Shown in pieces: positions 53,325 through 63,667 of a stretch of 64,000 nt of DNA (positions are counted from its first letter, which is position 1; each line of letters opens with the position of its first letter). The DNA is from Nilaparvata lugens (taxonomy: Eukaryota; Arthropoda; Insecta; Hemiptera; Delphacidae): positions 1,806,919 through 1,870,918 of the forward strand of contig NC_052507.1 of assembly GCF_014356525.2 (NCBI RefSeq), read 5' to 3'. The notes below the pieces were generated by a model. The model had not been told where the DNA came from. It saw only the letters and a list, made by a program, of their open reading frames with translations, and ran no database searches. Made by a program: the position numbers and the translations under genes.

Positions 53325-53887
53325 TATAGTGTGGTCCACGTTATAATGGCAGTAATAATATTAGTATGGCTTTTATTGGTGGAGAGTTCCTGACGGAAGT
53401 TCCACCTCGCCTGAATATATATCATTTGAGCCGTCAATGGGCCTTACGACTGTCATACTTCAGCCGGGACCGACAAAATAACGTGCCCATCCGATAACAC
53501 GGGAGTAACCTCTTCAAAAACTTTTGGCTCTGAGTGGGTTTGAACCCCGTTTTTCTAGGCTGCTACGCAAGCACTCTATCCACTAGACCACGGATCACTC
53601 CATGGCAGTGAAGAAAGATAGCAGAACAAAAATGCCGATCCTCACAACTATCATTCACAGTCCACTGCCCTGACTTTGGATTCTGTCACAACTATTTTAT
53701 AATGAATTTTCCTAATTCAAGATGAAATATTTTGTTAATTAATTATTGAATTTACATTGTTAAAAGACGATCTGCCAACAGAGGAAAGCGAGAAAGAGAT
53801 AGCGCTATCCGCTTTGTTGAATGATAGTCAAGGATAGCAATACCATTGCTAATCAAACACTGCCATTATAGCGTGGACCTCACTATA
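53325..53887 (+). mobile_element. MITE family B copy carrying a SINE
   Basis: Ends TATAGTGTGGTCCACGTTAT and ACCTCACTATAGG. Interrupted after ATGGCAGT by the SINE at 53354-53601. The interior also has a replaced stretch (53640-53695). Confidence 0.9.
53354..53601 (-). mobile_element. tRNA-derived SINE
   Basis: On the minus strand the 5' end (from 53601) reads GATCCGTGGTCTAGTGGATA (A box TGGTCTAGTGG) and, ~35 nt on, GGGGTTCAAACCCAC (B box), i.e. a tRNA-like head. The body follows, then an ATT-type 3' tail. The 8 bp target duplication ATGGCAGT lies at 53346-53353 and 53602-53609. No tRNA-like acceptor closure, so this is not a tRNA gene. Confidence 0.88.
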
Positions 53888-55120
53888 GGAATGTATATGA
53901 TGGAATATCTCCATGATTGAAAATGAAAAGTTGTATAGAGAAAATACAAAATAAAAGTAAAAATTGAAGTAAACTAAAAATTAATGAAAAGTTGTAAAGT
54001 TGAGATAAAGTTGTATTGGTCTCAACACGAAACTGCAGTCCTGTGCCAAAATCGAATAAATGAGGATTTGACAAAAAACTGTATTTTTTTAATCTCAATA
54101 GAGATTATTTAGAAATAAAAATATTTATTAGTGTTCAATCCTACAATCCTTTATCTCATTTATTTGAATTATTTTCTTTTTCTTCATGTGAGGATTCTAA
54201 TTTATTAAAATGAGAATTCAATTTTTCATTTGAAAAATGAATTAATTTAACTTAATTTGATAAAGAGGGAATAGTATGACTTCTACTTATTGAAAATGAC
54301 ATCAATTCTGGTATTTAACATTTTTTCATAAACAATAAAATTTCCAATGGAACTTGATAATATTAATAATCCATACGATTTTTTCAGAACAGTGATAGAA
54401 TATAAAATGAATTTCCTATTCATATCCTGCAATAATAGGATCTGTAAACTATTTCAAAAAATTATCGACAAATCTCTTATCTAAATATAGCATGATCGAG
54501 AGTGGATGAATGAAATTTGAAAAGATTATTCTCTGAAGATGAAAATGAGGATATTCAGTGTATTTGATCGTAAATTGATTGCATCTCTATATGATGAATT
54601 AAATATTTTGTCAGGAGATATGTATGGTATTTTGACAATTATTGCAGCATTCAAGTTATTAGAATATTACATGTATATAAATCTTGTACAAATATATATT
54701 AATGCGAATGTACATCAATTATATGTGAACTAAACAATTATACAGTGTTTGAGACATTCAACGAATTTAACCACATCTAAAATCCACTGGATCAAACCAT
54801 TTTTTTCATATTTTTACTTTCAACGGAAAGGTTTCACATTGAAATATTTACATTTTTGAACATAAAAGTTTAACGACAGAGAATGAAATCCAAAACAGTA
54901 CAAAATTACAGGAATAATTGTAGTTTGACATGGAAAGTCGTATTGTTGAAGAGATGAAAGATTATGAAAACTTTTATGTCAGTTGAACATGGAATTCTGT
55001 TTGGTTTTAAAGCAAACAAAAGACGAATTCAAAATTAACGGGACTGGTTATACAACCAAATCTGATGCAACAGAATGAGTGTTGCTTTAAATAAAAGCTT
55101 TGGTATAATGACTGTAAGGC
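53888..55120. other. Intron DNA, nothing recognised
   Basis: AT-rich intron between the exons at 52409 and 58684. Short frames at 53883-54098 and 54539-54733 have no recognisable domain. Confidence 0.5.
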
Positions 55121-55287
55121 CCGCCGCAAAGTAGACCCACGCTAATCCACGAAAAGCAACCCACGCCGTGGGATGTTTTGTAAACCATTGCTAGGCTTCT
55201 CTAGACATCTGTGTAATGATAATAATACATGCAATGAATAATCCACTTGTCAGCTGATTGATTATGAATCATTCTATAACAATTATA

Positions 55288-55437
55288 GCCGTATGCCCGT
55301 ATGCAAATACTCGGTTTAAACGGAGAAATGTCAGCTGTTCGTTTAAACCCCGTATGAAACATATCATGATAAATGCAACCATATCTACAAGTAAACGTGG
55401 TTAAGCGTTAAACGTAGAGTTAGCATATGGCCCTAAG
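55288..55437. mobile_element. MITE-like repeat (copy at 44586)
   Basis: GCCGTATGCCCGTATGCAAA...TTAGCATATGGCCCTAAG: short inverted ends around a body shared with 44600-44710 (GGAGAAATGTCAGCTGTTCG). Confidence 0.7.
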
Positions 55438-55790
55438 ACTACTGATTCTAATATAACCCCTCAACATGAATCATAAATCTACACGAAGATAAACATTGCG
55501 TTGAAAGATAAAACTGCAGCAATAAGGATTATATTGTCAGTCGTAAAAACATTCTTGTCAATCTGAATTGCTAAATAAAGTGATAGAAATGTAAATTGAG
55601 TTTTTGTTTTTGATTTAATCCTCTTAGATTTCAACAGACGTTTGTGGAAAATCAATAATTGCACTACTCATGCAAACTATATGCAAATTAATTGAAGAAT
55701 GTTTCACAAATAAAAAATGTGCATGATACAGGGTAGTAACAGAGTAAAGTAAGAATCACTTTCAACTGTCAGAAAATAATATCAAGGTAA

Positions 55791-56893
55791 TATAGTGAGG
55801 TCCACGTTATAATGGCAGTATTTGATTAACATTGGTGTTGCTATCCTTGTCTATTATCCGTCAAACAGATAGCATTATCCTTTTCTAGCTCTGCAACGTT
55901 GTCAGATCGGGGTTTAAAATGTATAAATATAAATTTCAATCAACAAAATATTCTCAAGTGAGAAAATCCTATATTATTGAATGAGCAATTTCTGTTTAGA
56001 TGTTTGAATGTTTAGATGTTTATTATGTTTGTATTTCACCGGATCTCGAAAACGGCTCTAACGATTCTCACGAAATTCAGAACATAGTAGGTTTTATAAT
56101 ATAAAAATTCGATTGCACTAGGTCTCATCCATGGGGAAACTCGCTGAAGGACATTAAAAGGATAATTATTATTCATCCTTGGAAAAACAGAAGATAATAA
56201 TTATTTCGTCGTCTGTTGATGATGGAAGTGAGTGAGCGAGTTCATGTGTGAGTGTGACTGTGTCAAAATTATGACTCAGCTGTTGAACTTTTGTAATCAT
56301 TCAATCAGGTACTTAGTGCAGGATGCAAAAAAGCCGGGTTATTTTCAATCCTGATTAATTCCAGTAGATCCATCTTTTTGAAATGGTCTTCTCTGATTTG
56401 GTTCACGCTAAATTAATCAGGATTAATATTTAACCGGCTTTTGTGCAACCGGGCCTTTGTGAGGGAAATTTTTGCATTCCTCTGGGAATTAATCTCAATT
56501 TACTGTGATTAGATAGAACATTTCTGTATGAACTATGAATGTTATTATAATTTCTTCTTTCGTAATAAATTTCTTATACTTTTGTACACCAGAGCGAAGC
56601 TCGGTCCCCGATATTTTATTTTCATTCATTGAATAATATATCTATTGACGGATAAAATATAATAATAGAATATTTTAAACAAGAGTGAACAGTATTAATA
56701 TTACATGAGATATACCGTTATCAGCTATCCTCTATAGAAGGCAGTGACAAGACAGAAAATGGGCAACGCTAATCTTCAATATTAAATAAGATATACTAGT
56801 GTCAACTATCCTCCATAGGGTGCAGTGGCAAAGCATAGAATTGACAACGATGTTCTCCTATCTTTCTCCACTGTTATTATAAAGAAGACATCA
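55791..56893 (-). mobile_element. MITE family B copy split by other elements
   Basis: The left end is at 55791-55915 and the right part at 56640-56893 (GAACAGTATTAATATTACAT, TTCTCCTATCTTTCTCCACT). Family I and family G sequences lie between. Confidence 0.75.
56035..56625 (-). mobile_element. Family I repeat with nested family G MITE
   Basis: CCGGATCTCGAAAACGGCTC at 56040 and AGAGCGAAGCTCGGTCCCCG at 56592 are family I ends. The family G MITE lies at 56325-56456 (ending GGCTTTTGTGCAACCGGGCC). Confidence 0.65.
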
Positions 56894-56936
56894 CTATTAA
56901 TAGTCGTAATTATAACTACCGGTGATTATAACGGTA

Positions 56937-57312
56937 TATATAGTGAGGTCCAAGTTATAATGGTAGTGGAGAAAGATAGCAGAACAACGTGGCCGATCCC
57001 CTGTCTTGCCAATGCCTTCTGTAGATGGTAGCTGATACAGGTTTATTGATGTAATATTAGCTGTTCATTCTCGTTTAAAATAATCAATTACATTTTATCA
57101 AGCAAGAAATTTTTCAATAATTTCATAATGAATTTTAATGATTGAGATGAAATATTTTGTTAATTAATTATTAATTCTACATTGTTAAAGATGATCTTGC
57201 AACAGAGCAAAGCGAGGAAGAGATAGCGCTATCCGCTTTGTTGAATAATAGACAAGGATAGCAATACCATTGCTAATAAAACACTGCCATTAAAACGTGG
57301 ACCTCACGATAG
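56937..57312 (+). mobile_element. MITE family B copy
   Basis: Full-length, TATAGTGAGGTCCAAGTTAT to ACGTGGACCTCACGATAG. Confidence 0.92.
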
Positions 57313-57530
57313 AAACGATTTTCTCGAAAGTATTAGGAACAAAATATTCCAATCATATTATATTGAATTGCACATGTGCAGCCTTTCGTAGTTTTAGCCT
57401 ACATTTTTAAAAAAATGTGGCCATCAACGAATATGTTTTTCTGTGTCTTGGACAGGAATCGGCTCCTTTCAAAATTCTAATAAAATGAAACAATAAAGCT
57501 ACAATGATTTACAATAAAATTAACGAACCT

Positions 57531-57743
57531 AAATTTAACACTTTTATCAGAGATATTGTCGAACTTCTCCATATTAAGATAAAGAAAGGAAAAAAGATGT
57601 TGTCGAATTCCACTATAACATTTTTATTCGCCAAAACTAGTTTTCGTTGCCTATGAAGATGTTGCCATAGGCAACGAAAACTAGTTTTGGTGAATAAAAA
57701 TGTTATAGTGGAATTCGACACATCTTTTTTCCTTTCTTTATCT
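57531..57743 (+). mobile_element. Palindromic element with hammerhead-like centre and 13 bp target duplication
   Basis: AATTAACGAACCT occurs at 57518-57530 and 57744-57756. Between them lie ~80 bp inverted arms (AAGATAAAGAAAGGAAAAAA...TTCGCCAAAACTAGTTTTCG) and, at 57651-57686, a TGAAGATG box, a GTTGCC/GGCAAC stem, then GAAAACTAGTT. Confidence 0.85.
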
Positions 57744-57756
57744 TAATTAACGAACC

Positions 57757-58683
57757 TTCCATCATCTCGAAACTCTGCGTTTATTCCTCTTCAATACAGT
57801 ACATCACAACTCAATCAAATTTGAATACTTTTTTTAAATTGTAATTTGATGGTTCAATATTCAGATCTCACTTCGTTTTCAAAAAACCTGTACAAACACT
57901 TTTTTCTCTCTCTCTCTCTTCTTCCCACTGATTACATAATTGGTGGAGGCTCAAGAGTTATTTTTAATTCAGCTTTATACTTGGACTTTTCTGGTATCCT
58001 CAATTCTGTGGTCGTATTCTTTATTATTGATTATAGTTTTTATTTCAGTTAAATTTATTATGGGTCACAGTTCGGGCAGTTTAAACCTACATAATTGTGT
58101 TTTCAGGATTTGAATCTTGTAGGTAAAGCGGGTGTTTTTGATTTAATCAGATGGCAGAAGTTTTTTTTTATATATATTTTTTATTTAAAATCGGGAGTGG
58201 TTTAACCGGACCTTGAGGATCAGGCCAAGGGACAATTTTCAAGGTAAAGTAAGATAATAGTTAATAAATTGTACATTTTTTTATTTTTCAGACCCATAAT
58301 TCTAAATAATTTTTTTTTCATTTTCAAAAAACCGGAACGTCCACTACCGGTATAGTCTTTTTCTCATTCCCACCATATGATTACATTATTGGTCCAAAAG
58401 GACTCCTTGATAAAATCAAAAGGTTACAGTGATAGATTCTGTGAACAATGAAGCAATACCATTGCTAATCAAATTCTGCCATTATAACGTGGACTCACTA
58501 TACCAGAAACTATAACGGTATATTATAGCAGTGAAAGCGATATTTTTTAAGGGTCCTCTATTACGGAAGCAGGTAGCTATGTTGGTCAAAACTGAATTAA
58601 GCTTAAACTTTGTAACAAAAAGATGAATGGAATGTATTTATTCACATACAAAATTATTAATGAATGAATGAGTAAGTACTCAC
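57757..58683. other. Intron DNA with a MITE B end fragment
   Basis: 58452-58503 is a family B terminal piece (CAATACCATTGCTAATCAAA...ACGTGGACTCACTATA). The rest is AT-rich, unrecognised. Confidence 0.5.
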
Positions 58684-58837
58684 TGATGGTATTGTAGTAT
58701 TCTCTCAGCTAGAATCCTGTGCTCCAAGAATTCAGCAGCATCGTTATGATATTTTATTCTTTTAGCAACTTCTACCTTGTAGGCTCCCATACGATTCTGT
58801 AACTGTTTATTTGGCGAATACCGACCTAAAAGGTATC
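58684..58837 (-). CDS. NAALADase/GCPII-like gene, most upstream exon found (end of membrane anchor)
   Basis: A 154 bp exon (acceptor CCAATTTCAG, donor CA|GTGAGT). It begins (G)YLLGRYSPNKQLQNRMGAY, resembling the GFLFGWFIKSS exit of the GCPII transmembrane helix, then RIKYHNDAAEFLEHRILAER in the place of the LDELKAENIKKFLYNFTQIP helix. Two bases at the 5' edge belong to a Gly codon begun in an upstream exon that should encode the cytosolic tail and most of the transmembrane helix; it was not found before 64000. Confidence 0.85.
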
Positions 58838-58998
58838 CTGAAATTGGAGAAAAATAGTATTTTAAAAACGAGATAATGAGCAATATAAAAAAATAATAAA
58901 ACTAAACAAAATTTGGTCCGGTACCAAATAAAACTGTAGAATTTGACAATATATGTGTGTTTTTAAAAACACTTCATTCACATAGGCTGCTTTTTAAA

Positions 58999-59210
58999 TT
59001 AATAAAACAATAGCCTATTATAAATCTTTAAGCACCCTTTATTTAAAAAAAAACTTTAAAATAGTTTAACAACTAGTATCGGTTATCACACCATCGTCAG
59101 GCTATCGCCATAACTTGAAAATGGTGTGATCACCGAAACTAGTTGTTAAACTATTTTAAAGTTTTTTTTTAAATAAAGGGTGCTTAAAGATTTTTTATAT
59201 TGTTTTATTA
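58999..59210. mobile_element. Palindrome with paired hammerhead-like centres
   Basis: Arms TTAAGCACCCTTTATTTAAA...CTTTAAAATAGTTTAACAAC and complements. Minus strand 59071-59101 has CTGACGATGG...AACCGATACTAGTT (CUGANGA box intact, GAAA changed to GATA). Plus strand 59113-59145 has CTTGAAAATGG...CACCGAAACTAGTT. Confidence 0.8.
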
Positions 59211-59539
59211 ATCATCTGTTTTTATTTAATCATAGAACGGTTCTACAACATTGACAGTGTCTCAGTCGAATTTTAATAAAAATAATATATGAAATTTTAT
59301 AACTTAATAAATGGAGACGCTTTTTCTAAAATTTGAGAATTCATAATAGATCGTTGATAACTATATTGGCTATACAATCATATACTTTAATATACCGTAC
59401 TTTGTATAAAGTATCCTGAATTAAGAAATTGCTGAAAAATGTTGATTTCAGGATATATTCATATTCAAAATTTGGTTATTTCATACTGTTTTTATTATAA
59501 GTGAACGTGAAAAATTATTTATCCTCTATTCATTCATAC

Positions 59540-59690
59540 AATAAAAATATCATTGAAATTATAGGGAGAGGAGAAATGAGGTAACCTTGTGCTATTCCTC
59601 TCCCAAATTTAGATAATAAGGTTACAAATTGTCCCAAATCTTGTAGTTGTTCACTTCACAAAATTTTTAGTCCTTGAATATTTTCACAAA
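59540..59690 (+). repeat. Retroposon-tail-like repeat (family H)
   Basis: Third copy (GGTAACCTTGTGCTATTCCT). Confidence 0.65.
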
Positions 59691-60072
59691 ATATCTACAT
59701 TTATTTATTAGTCAATCATCCAAAGTGAGATTCATATTAAACTGGCAGCATTCTAGCAAATAACACTGAATAGCTTCTCATTCAACAAATCCTGCCAGTA
59801 AATCTTACTACAGCAGTATCTATTCTCAACTACAGAAAATATTATAACTATATTGAAGTCCATGTTATAATGGCAGTGGAGAAAGATAGGAAAAAACGTT
59901 GCCGATCCTCTGTTTTGTCAATGACTTCTATAGACGGTTGCTGATACAGGTTTATTGATGTAACATTAATGGTTCATTCTCGTTAAAAGTGATCAGTTAT
60001 ATTTTATTAAGCAAGGAATCATATTTTTCAATAATTTAATAATGAATTCTTATAATTAAGATGAAATATTTT

Positions 60073-60231
60073 CATAAACATTACCACACATCATATTTCA
60101 TATTCACCACAAATAAGCTTGACATTAGAGTAAATTCCTAGTCTGATGATGACCAACAACAGGTCGAAACGATCGTCACTACCAAAGTAAGTGCATTTTC
60201 ACTCCAAAAGTGTTTTTAGAATTCAAGTTTA
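60073..60231 (+). mobile_element. 159 bp hammerhead-bearing retroelement insertion with 12 bp target duplication
   Basis: ATGAAATATTTT at 60061-60072 and 60232-60243 is the duplicated target, and other family B copies have it once. The insertion is not itself a DNA transposon (no inverted ends). Its only recognisable content is the ribozyme-like core at 60139-60181. Size and duplication length suit a 5'-truncated Penelope-like element or retrozyme-like copy. Confidence 0.88.
60139..60181 (+). ncRNA. Hammerhead ribozyme-like motif
   Basis: Stem I is TAGT (60139-60142) / ACTA (60178-60181). CTGATGA is at 60143-60149. Stem II is GACC (60151-60154) / GGTC (60162-60165) with loop AACAACA. GAAA is at 60166-60169, stem III ACGATCGT is at 60169-60176, and C at 60177 is the expected cleavage nucleotide (GUC). 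One extra T (60150) lies between CTGATGA and stem II; the same extra base occurs in the related sites of this window. The tiny stem III is the hallmark of Penelope-type hammerheads. Confidence 0.7.
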
Positions 60232-60713
60232 ATGAAATATTTTGTTAATTATTAATTTTACATTGTTAGAAGACGATCTGGCAACAGAACAAAGCGAGAA
60301 AGAGATAGCGCTATTCGTTTAGTTGAATGATAGACAAGGATAGCAATACCACTACTGCCAATCAAACACTGCCATTATAACGTGGACCTCACTATAGCTG
60401 GATTTGGACTGTTGTATGAATAAGAATTGAAATCTATTTGGGATTTAGCCTGTGGTACTCTTCTAGAAGTTGTGTAATATTCTGAATGATTGAATAAATA
60501 GACAAATAATTTAAGTTCCCTTCACAGTCTAATATTATAAAAATGTATTAAAGACTAGACAATGCGACAATAGGAAAATAGGATAATTTATTACAATAAA
60601 CTAATGTGAATAGTTGGTCTAAGGAAAGTATAACTCAGTCTAATATTACAAAATTGATTTAAAATTTAAATTCAAATTTAAATTTAGTATTTAATACTAG
60701 ACAATGGGACTAT

Positions 60714-61092
60714 ATAGTGAGGTCCACATTATAAGGGCAGTGTTTAATTTGCAATGGTATTGCTATCCTTGTCAATCATTCAACAAAGCGGATAGTGCTA
60801 TCTCTTTCTCGCTTTGCTCTGTTGCCAGATTGTCTTTTATCAATGTAGAATTAATAATCAATTAACAAAATATTTCATATTTACTATGGATATTCATTAT
60901 GAAATTATTGGAAAATATAATGTCCTGCTTAATAAAATATAATTGATCATTTTAAACGATAATGAACAGTTAATATTACATCAATAAACCTGTATCAGCT
61001 ACCGTCAATAGAAGGCATTGACAAGACAGTGGATCGGAAACGTGGTTCTCCTATCTTTCTCCACTTCCATTATAACGTGGACCTCACTCTAG
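60714..61092 (-). mobile_element. MITE family B copy
   Basis: Full-length minus-orientation copy, TATAGTGAGGTCCACATTAT to ACGTGGACCTCACTCTAG. Confidence 0.92.
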
Positions 61093-61175
61093 AAGAATAG
61101 GACAATAAATATTACAATGATAAATTATTGTGAATAAAAAACACCTGACTTGAATGGGCTACTTTTATAAATTAA

Positions 61176-61880
61176 CTAGCCGTCAGGCTCGCTTCGCTCG
61201 CCATATTCGTCTAGCCGGACGGCTCCGCCCCCTGGACCCCCGACTGTATCGTCCAAAAATGAGATCAGCAGGCTCGCTTCGCTCGCCTGCATTTTTCATT
61301 TGAGCATTTTTATCATATTTTAGGACAATCCAGTCGAGGGTCCAGACTAAACGTCTGGCTAAACGGATATGGCGAGCGAAGCGAGCTTGACGGCTAGTAA
61401 TATAATATTCCCAGGATTGAAGTAGCAGTGCCCAATCAATTTTTCCGCGATAAATGCATTCAAATCTTCAACTTGGTGCCAACCTAACAAAGTCAACTCA
61501 ACTTAATGCCAACCTGACAAAATTATAATTTAGTTGCCAGTTAACAACTGTTTCGAAGAGGTACTCTATCTAGATTATAGTTCTATAGTGACATATGGTA
61601 TGGAAATTTCAATTATAATTAAGAGTTTGGGAGAAGAAGAATATACATGCTAAAAGACGAACTTTAAACCCTTAAAAACAACCCTTAGAGTTAAAATATT
61701 GCCAAAAGATTTCTTAGTGCGCCTCTAAAGGGCCAACTGAACATACCTACCAAATTTGTACGTTTTTGGTCCGGTAGATTTTTAGTACTGCGAGTGAGTG
61801 AGTGAGTGAGTGAGTGAGTGAGTGAGTGAGTCAGTCAGTCAGTCAGTGAGTAAGTGCCATTTCGCTTTTATATATATAGA
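61176..61880 (-). mobile_element. Non-autonomous Helitron, copy 3
   Basis: Minus orientation: CTAG end at 61176-61179 (flanking A on the plus strand, i.e. T after CTAG) and TC start at 61879-61880, flanked by A on its own strand. Same body as copies 1 and 2, with a (GTGA)n/(GTCA)n tract at 61793-61850. Confidence 0.93.
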
Positions 61881-62397
61881 TATGAGCTAAAAGTTTAGAA
61901 GGATTAAAAGACCAGATTATAGTTGAATATTACACTTAATAATATAAAATAGGATAATATATTACAATGATAAATTATTGGTCTATGGAAAGTGTAAATG
62001 ATGGATATTCTATCTGAGTTAAGTATGGAGAATGTTCATTTTTCATTCATTAGGGAAAGGAGAGTTGGCGAATGCTTAGTTTGGCACGTATTCAAGTATC
62101 TTCTTTCATAATTATAAAAGTGACGATATTCATCATTCGCAAAGTATTTTGGATCGGCAAGCAACGTGTTTCAAATATTTTATTCTGAGGAAAATATTGA
62201 ACGTCGATAGGTTAAATATAGGAAAACATTGCACGTTCATTTTATGAAAAAGATAAAAGTCTACAGATGGAAATTACTGAAATATTGCATTTCTTCAAAT
62301 GCTAATGAATTACAGATGAAAATTACTGAGATATTGCAATAATTGTTCAAATGCTAATGAATTTATTATTATTTTGATATGATTTGAATTGAAAATT
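61881..62397. other. No gene recognised
   Basis: AT-rich; contains a ~45 bp near-direct repeat (GAAAATTACTGAGATATTGC-like, 62270 and 62315). Confidence 0.45.
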
Positions 62398-62735
62398 ATT
62401 ATTTTGAGATCACTGATTGATTATATCAATGTAGGTACTATTTCTATGTTTTTTCTAATATAATGTAAAACTTGACTCCTCCAGTCAAACCTTCTTTAGA
62501 AGGTTTTGGAGAATTTATATTTCGTCTGGTTTATAATTTTTGAAATTTTCCACTGAAAAGGAATTTTTCTTATCTTCTGTCATTCTTGCTTTTTTATTAT
62601 TCTTCATTTGTTTTGTTTGTAAGATTTCTTTTCATAAGTGTACTTTTCATTTTTGTTTGTTATATTTTCTATGATAAACTTCCTTCTCCTGGGGGTACCA
62701 GGACGAAGGAAAAAGGAAAAGGAAAGGAAGGATTA
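62398..62735 (+). repeat. Dispersed ~335 bp repeat, copy 2
   Basis: Same as 37980-38313; ends CTGGGGGTACCAGGACGAAG. Confidence 0.8.
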
Positions 62736-62744
62736 AACGAAAAT

Positions 62745-63095
62745 CCAAATTAAATGCTGTAAATCACCCCGAAGACTTCTGCTACTGCATATATTGACAA
62801 CAGGGTAAACAGCTAGATGGGAATTCGATGAGCGCTAATATTCAAAAATTATTTGTCAGCCAGGGAATAGAACCCAGTACCTCCTAATTGCCACTCAGGA
62901 ATGCTTACCCTTACACCAAACTGACAATCTCTGGATAGCAGATGTACTGGGAGCTACTGGGTTCGATTCCCGGGCTGACAAATAATTTTTGAATAGTAGC
63001 GCTCATCGAATTTCCATCTAGCTGTCTACCCTGTTGTCAATATTTGCAGTAGCAGAAGTCGTCGGGGTGATTTTACAGCATTTAATTCAGATTTT
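62745..63095. mobile_element. Inverted pair of tRNA-related sequences (fold-back SINE)
   Basis: The left arm 62750-62893 and right arm 62945-63090 are inverted copies (TGACAACAGGGTA, ATTCGATGAGCGCTA, AAAATTATTTGTCAGCC). The right arm (plus) contains CTACTGGGTTCGATTCCCGG and the left (minus) CTGGGTTCTATTCCCTGG, both B-box-like. The minus strand also has an A-box-like TTGGTGTAAGGGTAAGC. Probably SINE copies head to head, not functional tRNAs. Confidence 0.75.
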
Positions 63096-63299
63096 CTTCT
63101 AATACTAATAATTATAATTATATTAACTTCTCTTTACTTTTTCATCAACTTGAACAAAGTTTTTTACCATAATTTTTCTATGATAGTTGTTGAATAAAAC
63201 AATGAAGAATATTAGTAAAATATTTATGATCTATAAAATTCATTTTTTAAGGATACAGAGGTCCAGGTATAATTGGGTTGTTTCAAACACCCAACACGA

Positions 63300-63420
63300 G
63301 TAATCAAATCAAATAAAGTTTTATTCACAAATTCAGTACAGACATGATAAATAAAAATATAGCACTTGTGAATTTTCCCCACATAGACAAGTCTGTGTGT
63401 GGGGAAAGAGTTCTAATGAA
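63300..63420 (-). repeat. LINE 3'-UTR-like repeat
   Basis: TCAAATCAAATAAAGTTTTA...GTGTGTGGGGAAAGAG resembles 49436-49680. Confidence 0.45.
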
Positions 63421-63475
63421 ACATAACTTGGTACTTTAAAGAAAATCCTTGTTGGTTATACATCTTGTTTTCATT

Positions 63476-63667
63476 ATTATTATAACTATTGTATTATATT
63501 ATAACTTTAAAGTGAAAAAACACTCACATTCTTTGATGTTGCGACGACCGTTTCGTGCTGGTGTTGCACATTCTCAAGCCAAACAGAAACTCATGAGTTT
63601 CACACCAAAGAATGTGAGTGTTTTTTTCACTTTAAAGTTATAATATAATACAATAGTTATAATAATG
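63476..63667. mobile_element. Palindromic element with hammerhead-like centre
   Basis: 60 bp arms (TTATAACTATTGTATTATAT...CACTCACATTCTTTG and complement). Minus strand 63544-63580 has CTTGAGAATG, stem GTGC/GCAC, GAAACGGTCGTC. Stem III (ACGGTCGT) and the GUC site are intact; the CTGANGA box is changed to CTTGAGAA. Confidence 0.8.

Larger units (their letters stand above)
59849..60396 (+). mobile_element. MITE family B copy with nested hammerhead element
   Basis: Ends TATTGAAGTCCATGTTATAA and ACGTGGACCTCACTATAG. Interrupted at ATGAAATATTTT by 60073-60231. Confidence 0.9.

Noticed and set aside
53520..53601. Possible tRNA gene on the minus strand
   Set aside because: A and B boxes are present, but no closing acceptor stem; it is the head of a SINE with a body, tail and target duplication.
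62900..62990. Possible tRNA genes
   Set aside because: Two inverted B-box sequences in fold-back arms without proper acceptor pairing; interpreted as SINE-derived.
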